DNA of 64,000 nucleotides. Origin: Furcasterigmium furcatum (taxonomy: Eukaryota; Ascomycota; Sordariomycetes; Glomerellales; Plectosphaerellaceae). The notes beneath the pieces are model-generated. The model had not been told where the DNA came from. It searched no databases and saw nothing but the letters and a program-made list of their open reading frames with translations. Within the stretch, counting starts at the first letter, position 1. Each line of letters begins with the position of its first letter. Location: positions 872,934 to 936,933 of the forward strand of contig BCIA01000001.1 of the NCBI GenBank assembly GCA_001599815.1, given 5' to 3'. A program made the position numbers and the translations under genes. Shown piece by piece: positions 35,201 to 47,800 of this stretch.

Positions 35201-38200
35201 CGCGTTGAGCTCAGCGTGAGATTACAATGCATTGATGCCAAGTAGTCGGTGCCAGATGCAAAAGGCCCGGAGAATTATCTCGCTGAGCTGGAGATGCGAG
35301 AAGAAGCTATGGTGATCTTCTTGTCGATGTTCCTGTTGGCAGGGGAGTCTCGGGAAGCGACGTCTCATCGAATTGCCTACGGCATGGGAGCTGATGCAAA
35401 TGTTGTACATATGTCGACGCTGGAAAACTGAGAAGTGACAGAATCCAAGATGACAAAGGCGATTGTCTGGCGTCGGCTGTTCGGTAGCGGTGGCCCATCG
35501 TATTCACCAGTCTGCCAACTTCCTCTTGCGCATCCGCCCGCAACATGTTGCTCGACACGATGTTTCGAGTCCGCCAAAGTCGACGTCATGCGCTTACCAA
35601 CATGGCGATTGGCCTCTGGCAGTGTCGCACAAGCTGATGGATCCGCGCATAGCTGGGAAGAGGGAAGCCCTAGGGGGTGACACAGGCAGCGACGGCCGGC
35701 GCCCGAGTCGGATCACGGGCCTCGGGTGGTGTACCTCGTCCATTGAAAAGCCGACGGCGCTCTATTTTCAGGACGAGGTTAATGTTGGACGAGGGCCGAG
35801 ACAGAGCAGAGGCGGCCTGCCGTCGATGCTGTCTCTCTCGGGGATTGTGTCACGGGCGAAAGATATGCGATGGTGCTGCAAGCGGGAGACAACCCTATGG
35901 AACTGTCGTCCACTGCATTTGTCTCGTGGGCAGTCAACGGCAGTGACGATGGCACATGGCACCTGCCGCTCTCCCGGCTGGCCCTTCCTCGAGAGAACAC
36001 ATGTGCATTGGTGAGGAAACTGTGAAATGCACCGAGGGTCCATGGAGTGGGGTCCATCTGACCCCCTCCACGTCGATTGGCATGCAAATCTGAAACGTGA
36101 GAATCCTGGATGCTGCAGAAAACACTAGGCTCAAAAGAGATGAACCCCGCCCCCTCCCGCTTTCCATCGTTCCTTCTCATCTTTCTAAAGCCCCGATCCA
36201 GCCCTGGCCCTGGCCCTGGGGCGCGGGTTGACGAGGAAGCTACAGGGAGCCACGACTGCCCGTCTTCTTGTGGCTAGTGCTTACCCCCCAACATGAACCC
36301 CCCTTCTGCAGCACATGCCCGCCGATGGCAGCAAGAGCAAGCGAGCCTCCAGCATGCCTGGCAGCAGCACCGACGGACTTACAACGACATCAAGCAATCC
36401 CCCGAAGACAACAAACACGAAAAAGCCTACTTGTACGTACTTGTACATATATCTCCCCATCATCTATCTCCGTTTCATGCCTGGGCGGCCACATTGGTGC
36501 CCACCTCCGAGCAGGGTAGCATGGTTTCTGTGCAACGACTGCAAGCCTGGAGGCTTCTGGCTTGTGGCTGGCTTCTGGGCAGCCACGCTGGTTCATCATC
36601 TGCCGCATCCGAGTCCGTCCTGCTCTGCTGATCGCCGGCTTTCGGGTTCTCGAAGCCAAAAGGCTGCCGTCTTGCCATTTTGGGACGGTCTCACAGGCTG
36701 GATGGAATACCCTGATCTTGACTTGACCGCCCGCCGCCTTCGCCTCAACCAACCATCTCGAACCGAAGACGTTGCCACTTCCTTGGAGGTCGCGAGCTAC
36801 CGGTAGATTTCGCGCGACTCGATGCTAACCGTCCGACAACCACCACCACCAGCACGTCAGGTTGACCGCTGGAACCGACCGATCGACGGACGCCACTGGC
36901 TGCACGAGCGGGACAGAGAAACGTGCTGTACTCGTGTCCTGCTCCTAGTCAAAGCGCCCAAGATGCGACGATCCGCCCTCAAGCTTTCGCCGCCTGCCCC
37001 GTGATCTGCCTCCTACTGCAGATCATCCCAAGAACAGCCTGGCTCGTGTCCGCCACAAGAGCCACGAGGGCCCTTCCCCAACGCCCCCGGCGCTTCCCAG
37101 AGCGCCGTCGTCTAGCGCCTCCTGTCTACTGTACCGCTCCCTCCGTCTTCAGCCACAAGTGCGGCCGGCCGCTGGCCGTTGGACCCCGTCAGGACCACAA
37201 AAGGCCCACGCGGCTTTCACTTCAGAGAAGATCATGATCCGATCGAGGCAAGACCAAAGGGCTAGACACAGCCAACTCGCAAACGGGCGCCCATGCCCTC
37301 CTCACGGGCCCTCGCCAGCACATCTCCGGCCTGCCAGCCCTGACCGAAAACCTTCCCAAGCTGGCGGTTCCTCTAGCAGATGTCAAGCACGGCACGACCG
37401 TCTTCTGGGCCTCTTGCGACCAACTCTGTACCACGAGGCTAACGTGACGCCTGGACCAGATGTGGTTACCATCTCCGACACCCGCAACTTTCTTTTTTGC
37501 CGACTGGAGTCGGGTCCCCCCATCCTGGACCCCGTTTGCAATCAATCTACAGCCCGCTAAGGAATGCGCGTACTACTTGTGTGCAGAGCACAAAAAGTCT
37601 GTACATGCTGCACTTGTATGCAGAGGGGTACCTGCAGCAGCGGAGCCAAAAGTTGGCAGAGGGAATGAGCCGCGCAGCTCCCCTCGTGGTCCTTCAATTA
37701 AAATCTTGTCCCGATCGGGTCACCCTGACGGCACCACGTCAAGCCACAGGCGCGCCGCCGCCACTCGGGCAGCAGGTATCGGATCATTCTTGATTTCGCA
37801 TGGACTAGACCACTGCTTCACTCATCCACCGGCCAGTCCACATCGTCTCGAGTCCTTCGGCCTTCGGGGTAGGTGCATCAGTCTGTCCGAAGAACTTCCC
37901 TTTGGGACGAAGATCGTCGAAAACGCGGCAAACTCAGCTTGCTAGGTGCTGGGCCACTTGTCCAGCAACAGGCATGACGGAATCTTCCCCGGTGCGGAAC
38001 CTCTCCACCTGTCATAGCGAGCTCATCCAAAATGATGTTCTCTCCCTGCGTTCCCAATGACCGGGATTGCCTTGAAGGTGTGGCCTTTTTGGGCTCAGCC
38101 AGACCAGGACCGTCGACCTATACATCCAAGTACGTATGTAGATGCTCTTTTGGTCTCGTTCGCCAGGCGGCAACATGCGGACCAGGATATGGTTCGTCCC

Positions 38201-41139
38201 ACGCGCATCACGAGGTCATTTGCGAGCCATATCAAAGCCGTGTTGCAAGTTTATTAGTCGGGGAGACGGTTCTTGCGCACCCTCATCGCCCCTCCCTGAT
38301 CCGGCATGACGGATGCGCGGAACAGTTCCTACGGGCTTGGGCAGACCGACCTCATTTGTCTGACTGACTAGCAGCTCTCAGCGTGCCTTCCGCAAGCGGT
38401 CGACAGTCGGTCCGTCCCAGGGGGGGCTCTTAGCTCTGAACCCAAGTCTTGAGCTCCCCGCCGGTGGTGGATCAGGCCCGCGATAGTTGCAAGGTTGGAG
38501 AATACACTTCCCAGTTCTCCCGGATGCTCGCCACGAAAGGATGATCTCGACAATAGTCGTTGCCGAAGCCGGACCGTCTGTCGGTCGTGCAGTACCTGTA
38601 CGTCTGATCGCCCGGTCTGGAATCTCTTCCAGCTGTGGGACATCCTTGCAGTGCGCTGTGATCGCCAGCTCCGCAAAAATGAGTGCATACCAAATTACCT
38701 GGTATGGTTTGGCATATGCAAGGCCGACCCAGTTCACCCCAAGCGGCTGTTGAAGTGGTGGACCTGGCCAGGGCCACTCTTCACCCCTCGCCTTGATGGG
38801 GGGGGATCCCCCGAGGAAACGAGACCCCAGTCAGTCCGCGCCGAAGTCAAGCTGATGGACGGACGGCTTGCGTGGCGTGAGAACTGTGGAATACAGGGGC
38901 TGGGTATCCCTTTGGCCAGTCTGGAACGTCGGCGTTGGAATAGCCCGGAGAGGGTTCGAGGAGGCCCTGATGGGGAGGAGATATCTCCATGTATGGAGGT
39001 CTCTCACAAATATACCGCGCTCTCGTGGCCTGTCAGCAAACATCAGTTCTGCCCCCTCTTCTGGAAGCAGCTTGGCGACGGGGTAATGAAACGCCCATCT
39101 TGAACACAAGAGTCGAGGTTTGCACTGGGAAGGGCCGCATTGGGCTTCAGAGGGACGATGTGTCACAGCCTCATCCTTGAATCCTTCCGTGCGCTGCATT
39201 GAAATCCTCCGGCGCCTTTCGCTAGGACTTTAGTTTTCTTCTGCCGTCGCACACCCCTGCTGCCGCGGCTCGAGGCTGAGGCAAACGTGCATGGATATGT
39301 GCGCGAGTTCCCGCCAGCCTGGCTCTCGAGCGTTCTCCATCTTGCGTGCTGTGGCCTTGGACCGTGGCCCGTGGTCGTTGGGCATCACTGGCTGCGTCTG
39401 GTAGCGGGGAGGACATGGGATCCCGGACCCGGCTGTCTTGCGACTGACGACCATTCAACCCGGGATCCAACGGGGGGCCGATAGAGGACAGCATGCCGTC
39501 TATCAACCCAACCCAAGGAGTCTGAGGTCTGCCTCACCATCCAACGCCGGACAACTCCTGCTGCTCACAACTCTCGGCAGCTCAGCCTGAGGTTCTTGAG
39601 GTCAAGACCGCGGTAGACCCGCCGCTTGTCTGATCGTGAAGCCGTTGTCACCAAGTTTTGGCTGGCATGGCGACGGTCGATTCTCCTTTACGGCCCCAAA
39701 AGCTTCGGATATAACCTCACCCCAAACGCTCTTCCAGCACATACGACCATACCCACTGGAGAATACGGGATCCCGTCCGCTCTCCCAGAGTCAAGCCAGT
39801 GAGGGCCGGAGTAGTAGTTGGGTCGGTGACGACCAGCGAATGCCCGGTGTTGTATGTATTTTTGTCCCTTTGTCCCGTCGGGTCCTGGTTTTTGGATAGC
39901 GAACCAAGTGTCTGCAGTGCGGTAGTGCCCTGTTGTTGCACTCCTTCTTCTACCCTTGAATGGTTCACTTGATACCAAGATATCAACCAGTTACCGGCCT
40001 TTCTGGGTCCGGTCACGACAACAGGTAGGGAGGGTTCCGATACAATACTCACATGGCTTTTGTGGAATGGATCACTTATATATATCTCTTCGCATCGCTT
40101 TACTGTTTGTTATCCGTCTCGTTGCAGCCCTGTGTTATGTTTTGGCCACTTCTGGCAAATTTGGACAGACTCGTCTGTTGTTCAAGAGATGTCATGTCCA
40201 GCCAGCTGTACACCAGACCCGAATATTGCCCAAAGGCCTGCGCCATCCGACAAGCAGGGAGCAACAACCGATTCAGGCTCTCGATGCCAATTTGCTGATT
40301 ACACGAGGATACGAGAGTCTCACTGCTAAGTAGCACATGTGTCAACCCACGAAGACAGTAGCCGATGTGTAAAACAAGAACAGCGAGGCGTTGGACTTAC
40401 CTACTCCGATACCTGTCTAGAAACTACGTGGAGCCTCGCATCCTGGGGTTGCTGTCGCCATACAGCATCCGTACCTGCATCTAGTGCACAGGATTTCACG
40501 AGTGGCCGCCGGAACATGACTTGTAAGGTCCTTTTGAGCCAACTGTCGGCCCTCCCTCCGCCGGGCCCAAGGGGCATTGCTTTTCATGGCTGGCGACGAC
40601 GGGCTGGGCAAGAGGAACAACCTGCCGTTCTCGAATATTACCGTCTACGACATGGACTCGAAGGAGCGATACTGGCAGCAGACCACGGGGAAGGCCCGCT
40701 CACGCCGCCATTTGTGATAATACCGTGTTGCACGAAAGCATTAATGCCCGGCTAGCGAGGAGGCGTCTTGGGATGGCGATGAAGTCGGGTCTCTCTTGTG
40801 TAACTTGAAGTCGACAGACAGCCTGAGTACTGGTAAAGCAGGGTGATGATACCTCGACTAACAGACGGACAGCATCCAGGGACTTAGGGACACTAGACCC
40901 GCACGAGCGTCCCGTGAGGGAGACATTCCGAGAGCTCAAGCCCATCTTCATCACCAACGTCTGTCGCGGCTTTCGTTGGCGGCGCGGTTGGGGGGCGTGG
41001 CAGCGGTTGCCGCTGTCCCCAGGGTCTGGTTCTTGTTGCGACGACGGACGAAGAAGTCTGAGGCTGACACAGCCCGGCACATGTTGCTGCCCACAGGCCA
41101 GGCCGGGCAGTAGCAGCAGCAGCACCAGAAGGCAGAGCT

Positions 41140-41141
<2 letters not shown>

Positions 41142-41210
<69 letters not shown>
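41142..41210. repeat. Homopolymer run of 69 G
   Basis: Sixty-nine uninterrupted G on the plus strand, flanked by CAG-rich sequence on the left and AGGCGAGCAG on the right. A run of this length is far beyond chance. It could fold into quadruplexes, expand or contract in replication, or reflect a sequencing or gap-filling error. Confidence 0.9.
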
Positions 41211-41211
<1 letters not shown>

Positions 41212-41680
41212 GGCGAGCAGCCGTGTATGCGATATGAGCTGCAGACTGAGGCTCGACGTATCGAGATGTACGAGGAGCCGCCGCCACTGGGGCAGAGCCC
41301 TCCGTCTTGCCAGGTGCAGCGCTATGAGCTTTAGTCATGAGAAGAAGATAGATACCTTGAAAAAATAGCACAACCGCTGATACGGTAAATAGTCATTTTG
41401 GTTGTGCCTGGTTCACAAAGACTTCAGGCAGATCGAACCTCAAATATTCGTCAATGACGACGGACACATCAAGCGTGGGACGAGCAGCATGAGAGAGTTT
41501 AAATCATCAGCCTCATGGATGGTGTTGTACTGTAACTTCACTATCTCCAGTTCCAATGAAACATCTCTCTCGGATCTCTATCGTCTGGACTACGCTGAGC
41601 AAAAGTCCTGTTCCTATCTCCACCCCCATACACAGCATAGCTTCAGGGTAAGTACTAGGGGACTGTTCTCCTCCCCTTAT

Positions 41681-41700
41681 TCTCTTCTCTTCTCTTCTCT
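41681..41700. repeat. (TCTCT)4 repeat
   Basis: Twenty bases of perfect TCTCT repeat, about 170 bases beyond the stop codon of the large histidine kinase. It probably lies in its 3' untranslated region. Confidence 0.9.
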
Positions 41701-41866
41701 GAGCTCTCTTTACGCACGCAAGGGCATGCTGCGACAAAATCTCCCACAATTCGGCCGCACCAAGCCGACCTCTCGGGTATGTAATCAGGTGCATGTAAAA
41801 GTGCAAAGTACTCAGCCATATCTCTCTCATGGCGATAAGTCCTGTCATGTGAAACCCCCTTTCCTT

Positions 41867-44800
41867 TCACCCCTGGAACAACTTGTCCCGACTGCTCGAC
41901 CCCGACCCAATACTGCTCCGCCCCTCATACGGAGTGTTCTCCGACCTCCCGTCGCCCTCCGCCGAGCCCACCGTACTGGTCCTCTGCGGAGGCCGCTTCG
42001 TCAACAGTCCCTTCGGCTTCTCCTGCACTGGCGGCGGGGGCGTCGGCGCCATCTGCGCGAGGTTGAGATCGCTGTTCGTCCGCGTCTTGATGAGCTTCTT
42101 TGGCTGCCTCTTCTGCGAGGGCGCGAGGGACGCTGAGTCCGCCGCGGTGGTGGTGTCTGATAACCTCGTCTCGCTGGATCGGTGGCTCGGGGCGGCCGGA
42201 ATCTCGGCAGGTCGAGAGTATGACGGGTCGTCGCGGATGGGGAGCGCCGCGTTGACGGCTGCGCCGTTGACGTCGCTATCGGGGAGTGTGGCGGGACTGG
42301 GCGTCGTGCGCGTTGTTGATGATTCAGGGGTTGCCGCCAAGGGCCGCGCCGGCGGGAAGGACGGACGAGTAGGGATAACGGCGACCGGAGACGGGTGCGG
42401 GCTGGTGTAGTTGTCGAGTTTCTTCTCGAGGACGTCTACCCGCACTGGCTTGGCGATGTAATCGTTCATGCCTGCCGCCAGGCACTTTTCCCGGTCTCCC
42501 TGGATCGCGGAGGCGGTCATGGCGATGATGAGGACCTTGCGGATGGCGTCGACGGGCTCTCGTCTGATAACCTTGGTTGCTTCGTAGCCATCAAGCACGG
42601 GCATTTGTACGTCCATGAGGACGATGTGGTACGGTGTGCCCTCCTTCGCTTTCTGGCGCAGACCTTCCACGGCTTTCTGGCCGTTGTCATATGCGTCGAC
42701 AGTCGTGTAGCCGAGCCTTCGAGAGAACTTCATGGCGATGGTCTGGTTGATCAAGTTGTCTTCCGCGATGCAGATGCGGATCTGGTTCTTCGGAATATGC
42801 GTGAGCTGCAGGAAAGGATTGGGCAATTGCTCTGCAGTCACTGTTGAAGGGATCGTGAATCGGTCCATTGGCGGCGGCGACTTGACAGTCTGGGCATCTC
42901 CGGCGTTGACATCCGACGTGGCCTTGTCAAATACAACACTGAACCAGGCCGTTGTGCCAACGCCCTCTTGACTCTCGAGTCGAATGTCGCCCTTCATCAT
43001 CGTCTCGATCAGGGACTTGCAGATGCTTAGTCCCAGACCGCTGCCCCCGTACTTCCTCGCCGTGCTGGCATCTGCCTGGCTGAAAGGTTGGAAGAGCTTC
43101 ATCAACTGATCTGGCGGGATGCCAATGCCCGTGTCCTCGACTCGGAATGTCAACACCGCCTTCTCGGCCGTCTGCGACTCGACCCTCGCGCCGATCGTGA
43201 CGGATCCATTCTCCGTAAACTTCAAGCTGTTGTTGATAAGGTTGCCAAGAACCTGATGAAGCCTGATCGGGTCGCCATAAATCAGCATCGACGGCAGATC
43301 GATATCCTGGATGATGACCACGTTCTTCCTCTTCGTCCGCTGTCGGTTGCTATACGACACGGCCCGAACGACCTCGCGAACCATCTCCTCAGGGTTAAAG
43401 GCGATGATATACAACTTCATCTTGTCCGCCTCCATCCTCGAAAAGTCGAGAATGTCGTTGATGACGGTCAACAGCAAGTCAGCCGAGACGCGAATCGAAT
43501 CTGCCATCTCGAGTTGCTCCTTGTTCAGACCGCTGTCCCTCAGCAGCTCCGAGTTGCCGATAACGCCGTTGAGCGGTGTCCGCAGTTCATGGGACACATT
43601 CGCCAGGAAGATCGACTTGGCCCGGGCCGCCTCTTCCGCGAGCTTGACGTTGCGCTTCGCCTCGGCCTCGGCCGTCCGCGCCTTAGCCTCCGCCTCTCGT
43701 GCGAGCACAACCGTCCGCTTAAGCTCAGAGACGTTCTGCTCGTTCTCTTTCGACACCTTCTCGACGTCCTTCATCGCCAGGGAGTTCGAGTAGCTGATGC
43801 CGATCTGGTTGACGAGAAGCTGCAGCACCGAGACGTTGCGGTCCGTGAAGGAGCCTGGTTCGCCCTCGAGGTACAGCACACCCAGGAGGCCGTCCTCGCT
43901 GGGGCCGCGGGCGATGGGAATCGCAATGATGGCTTTGCTGAGGATGTTCCGCTGCAACCACGCCTCGCCCACGTTTCCGAATCGCTCGTCGCTCAGGATA
44001 TCGGGAATGAACAACGTCTCGCGGAAGCGGGTGCAGTACAGGATGACGTTCTCCGCGACCAGAGATGTCGAGGAGATCGGCTCGCGACTCAACGGAGCTT
44101 TGGCACCACGCTCAGCGTCGCCGCTGGCACCGAGATGCCATCCCTGCGCGTCTCGCACCACAATGGCAGCCAGGGTCGCCGTGCCGCCGCAGGTCTGCAA
44201 GATAACGTCGCACATCGTCTCCAGAAGCTGGTCGACATTGAGCACGGCTGAAATGACCTGCGAGGAAAGCAGGATCGCGTGCAAGTCAATCATATCAAGT
44301 GCAGGCAGACCCGCTCCAGCTTCAGCCTGGAGGTTGACAGAGCCACGCCACGCGCCGATGCGGTCGCCCCGGAGGTCGACGATGGAATTGCTCGGTACCT
44401 GAGTCGCATCGTCGGCGTCGTCGGCGTCCAGGGGCCGGAAGATAGGCGGCATCACATCAGGTGCGAAGTCCGTCTGAGTCGTGGCGTCGACGACTCTCGG
44501 GTTGCGCGTCGGCCCATGGAGAAGAAGGGCGTGCTCCTCTTCTATGTGGTCAGCAACGCCAACCGCTCCAAACTGCCTGTACAGCGCAACGGCATCCTTC
44601 ATGGCCGCCCTAGCAGATCGTCTGGCGCGTCTACCGACGAAGACGCCAGCCATGAGGTAGTGCCCCAGAGCCTGGTCAAACGTCTGACCATGTTCCTCAG
44701 CATGGTCCAGGGCCTCTTCGTACTTGCGGATCGCATCGCCGTAGTCTTTGCCTAGCTCGAAAACCAGCGCGTCAAGCATCTTGGACCACGCGGCGTAGTT

Positions 44801-47800
44801 GACATTGTTGACTGTCTCCCAGTCCTTGATCTTCTTGCTGAGGCCGCGCAGCTGCTCCATGGTCGACTCCCTCTCTCCGTCGAGGGTGCTGGGATCGAAG
44901 CGTGGATCGTCCAGCTTGCGAAGCATCCGCCCAGCGAGCGACAGGCCGTAGAAAAACATGAGCAGCCTGCTGTTGCGGGCCGACCACAGGTTTCCGACCT
45001 CCTTGTAACAGAGCTCTCCGAGCTCAACGGCGCGGTCATAGTGGCCGAAGAGGAACAACGGCACGACTTCGAGAGTTTCGAAGAAGAGAATGGCGCGGTT
45101 GCCGTTGTGGCTCTTGCCGGCCAGCCATGTCTTGTATGTGACCGAGTTGAACTTGTCATCTGAGAGCACATGCAGAGCATCGCCCGTCCTCGTCTTGCCC
45201 TGCATGGCGCGGCAGACCTGGCGGACCGCAATGAGCAACGGTCCGCCTCTGGTGTCGTCCTTCCAGCTCTGGATATCCTCGCAGCTGTATTGGCAATACG
45301 CCTCCAGATCGGAGCAGTTTTCGCTGGCGTAGAACTTGAGCAGGGCGGCGAGACCAGCGCTCAAGATCGACGAGATACGATCGCCAGAGGACGCAGCGAA
45401 CTCGACCGAGCCTTCGAGGTGGGCCAGCGTCACCGAGATGGGGTAGTGAACATGACCGATAAAGTTGGCGTACACCATGTACCCCCTCGCCATGGAGAAG
45501 GGGTCACGGAACCTGTCGAGCAGCTCGATGCAGATATCGCCGACTTGCACTGCCAGATCGACCATGTTGAAGCGCGACAGGGCGAGGACGCCAAAGTACA
45601 TGAAAGCCAGACCCGACTGCGGGAACGCGCCGGACGTGAGGTGCAGGTTGAGCGTGGCGAGCGCCAGGTTGTAAAATCGAAGTGAGTCGCTCCACCAAGC
45701 AGAGCTCACGGTCTCCGCGAGAACAGCTCCGATCGATGCCAGGCCGGGATCTTCGGTCTCCTTCGGGGACATGAGCTTGGACCTGTCCATGGTCTGAATC
45801 TGGATCGCCAGTCTCTCAAACTCAAGATCACACTTCTCAAAGGTCGGGTGGGGATCCAGGTTGACCTTCAGTGTGCCCAAACACTCCTCCAACGACGCGA
45901 CAGCTGCCAAGGCATCACCCGACTGGGCAGCTATCCTCGACTTCAGGACATAGGCAGGTGCCTTGTCCAGGGCCGTACGGCCGGACCTGAAGATCGCCGA
46001 GAGTAGCAAGCTTGCTTGATTGCTCTGGTTGACGTACAGATTGCACTCTGCCGCTCGGAGGTATAGCTGCATCGTCTCATCGTAGGAGGCATCCTCGACG
46101 CCATCATCCCACGGATTCGGCTGCAGGAGCTCAACGGCCGTCGAATAGTACTTGGCTGCCGTGGGTCGAGCGCCATTCTCCGTCGCCGTCCCGGCGCACT
46201 CGAAGAGAAGTCGGCGAAAAGGTCCACGGATGGAAAGGCGTTGCTTGATGATGTCAACGGATGCGCATATGTGGGAGGCGGCCGTGTCCCTGGCGCGTGA
46301 GTCGTTCGGGTAGTATTTGAGCAACGTCTGGGCGATGATGAATTGCATTCGGCGAGCGTTGCACTCCTTGAGGTTGGCCGAGGCCTGGATGTACCGGTCA
46401 TGTGCGAACCTGAACCTGTCGTCAGTTTCTCCGGGCACGAGAATGCATGCTGTGACCGCGGCTTGCAGCCCTGCCACGATGCTGTCTTTGGAGTATGCGC
46501 TATGCAGCTCGGCGGCTTTGGGGTCAGGGCAGCCTGCCTCGTTGTAATGGAACTCGCCGCTCATGAGCCGACTCACGAGCTCGAACGAGAAGGAGTATCC
46601 AAGCAGCGAGGCCCAGGACAAGATGGCACGGGACGCAGGAGGCAGCTCGGACAGCCTCTGCGTGATGAAATCCGTGTCCAGCACATCATAGCCCTCCGTC
46701 TTGAACTGGTCGAAAAGCCGATCCAGGTCATAATGCCAATTGCTGTCCTTGTACTCATACCAGATGCTCTTGTTCCGGTAGCACGCGCCGAGCATCTCCC
46801 TCATGTAGAAGGGGTTGCCCGCAGTCTTGGACTGGATGACCAGAGCCAAGGGGAGCACGTCATCTTTCGGACGGCAAAGTGTCGTTGCAACGTACTGAAC
46901 AATGTCATGCTCGCTCAGGGGCGTCAGAGGAATTCTGGTGATGTGCGGACCACCAGAGTTGGAAAACTCTGCAGGTTGTGAGCGTGAGTGATGCGCTCCG
47001 GGCGCATCGGAGCTTGGAGGGCTCGGCTTACCGTCGGACTCTGGGGGGTTGATAATGGACTGGACCCGTTCAGGGGTCAACTCGTCTGGCCGGTAGGTCA
47101 TGATGATGACCATCTTCATTCTCGCGCTGATGATCTGCGAAAGCAGCTCCAGGGACTCGCTGTCGGCGAAATGCAAGTCATCCAGCACGAAGCACACGAA
47201 CTTGTGTGCCGTAAACATGCGAAGCACGTCCAGGAATATGTTCATCAACCGTGTGTTCTTCGTTGCCGCGCCGGCCCGCAGGAAATCCTGCGAGGTCTTT
47301 GAGTTCAAGCCCGATGCCTTGGGGAGTAGACCCGGGGAACTGTCTGGCGAAGGGCTGCTGGGCTTCGGTCCGCCGGGTCGCACATGACGTGCCTGCATGA
47401 CAGAAGGAGAGCGTACAATGCTGACGCTGCTGCTGGTCTCGATGGATCCGAGGAGGTAGTCGGGTAGGCCGAGAACCTTGGCAAGCATCGGCCAGACAGG
47501 ACGGATATACTGCTTCAAGGCGTGGTGGAAGGGGGTGTCTGTGTGCTTCTCTCCGAAGACCTGCTTGAACAAGGACGACAGCAGCTTAAGCAGCGGTCCA
47601 AAAGCCTGTCTCCGGGCGTTATCGAATTTGGCGGAGACGTAGTATCCTCGCTTCCTGGCCTCAGTGAAGACAGACTGGTACAAGAAGCTCTTGCCCAGTC
47701 CTGCCACTCCCTCGATGGTGACAACCTCGCAATGACCACGGCGGCGGAACTTGGCCGAACCCAGTTGACGTGACAGGCTGGAGGACGTTGATTCGGCCAC

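Larger units (their letters stand above)
32224..41866. other. 9.6-kb gene-free region
   Basis: This is the largest spacer in the window. It runs from the start codon of the 476-residue gene to the 3' end of the large histidine kinase. Both strands contain only short, overlapping frames without domains, consistent codon bias or plausible splicing into a known protein. Base composition is mixed, slightly AT-richer at about 40030-40340 and 41330-41660. There is no clear terminal repeat, reverse transcriptase or transposase remnant, and no heavy C-to-T (RIP-like) decay. It includes a 69-G tract. The part nearest 32224 must hold the promoter and leader of the 476-residue gene. The rest is unexplained. 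Confidence 0.55.

Noticed and set aside
38920..38985. B-box-like GGGTTCGAGGA with a GGCCAGTCTGG upstream
   Set aside because: The flanking bases do not form T-arm or acceptor stems.
40700..41371. 223-codon minus-strand frame with a long Pro run followed by a signal-peptide-like Leu stretch
   Set aside because: The Pro run is the G69 tract read backwards and the Leu stretch comes from a CAG-rich repeat; the rest has no domain or codon bias.
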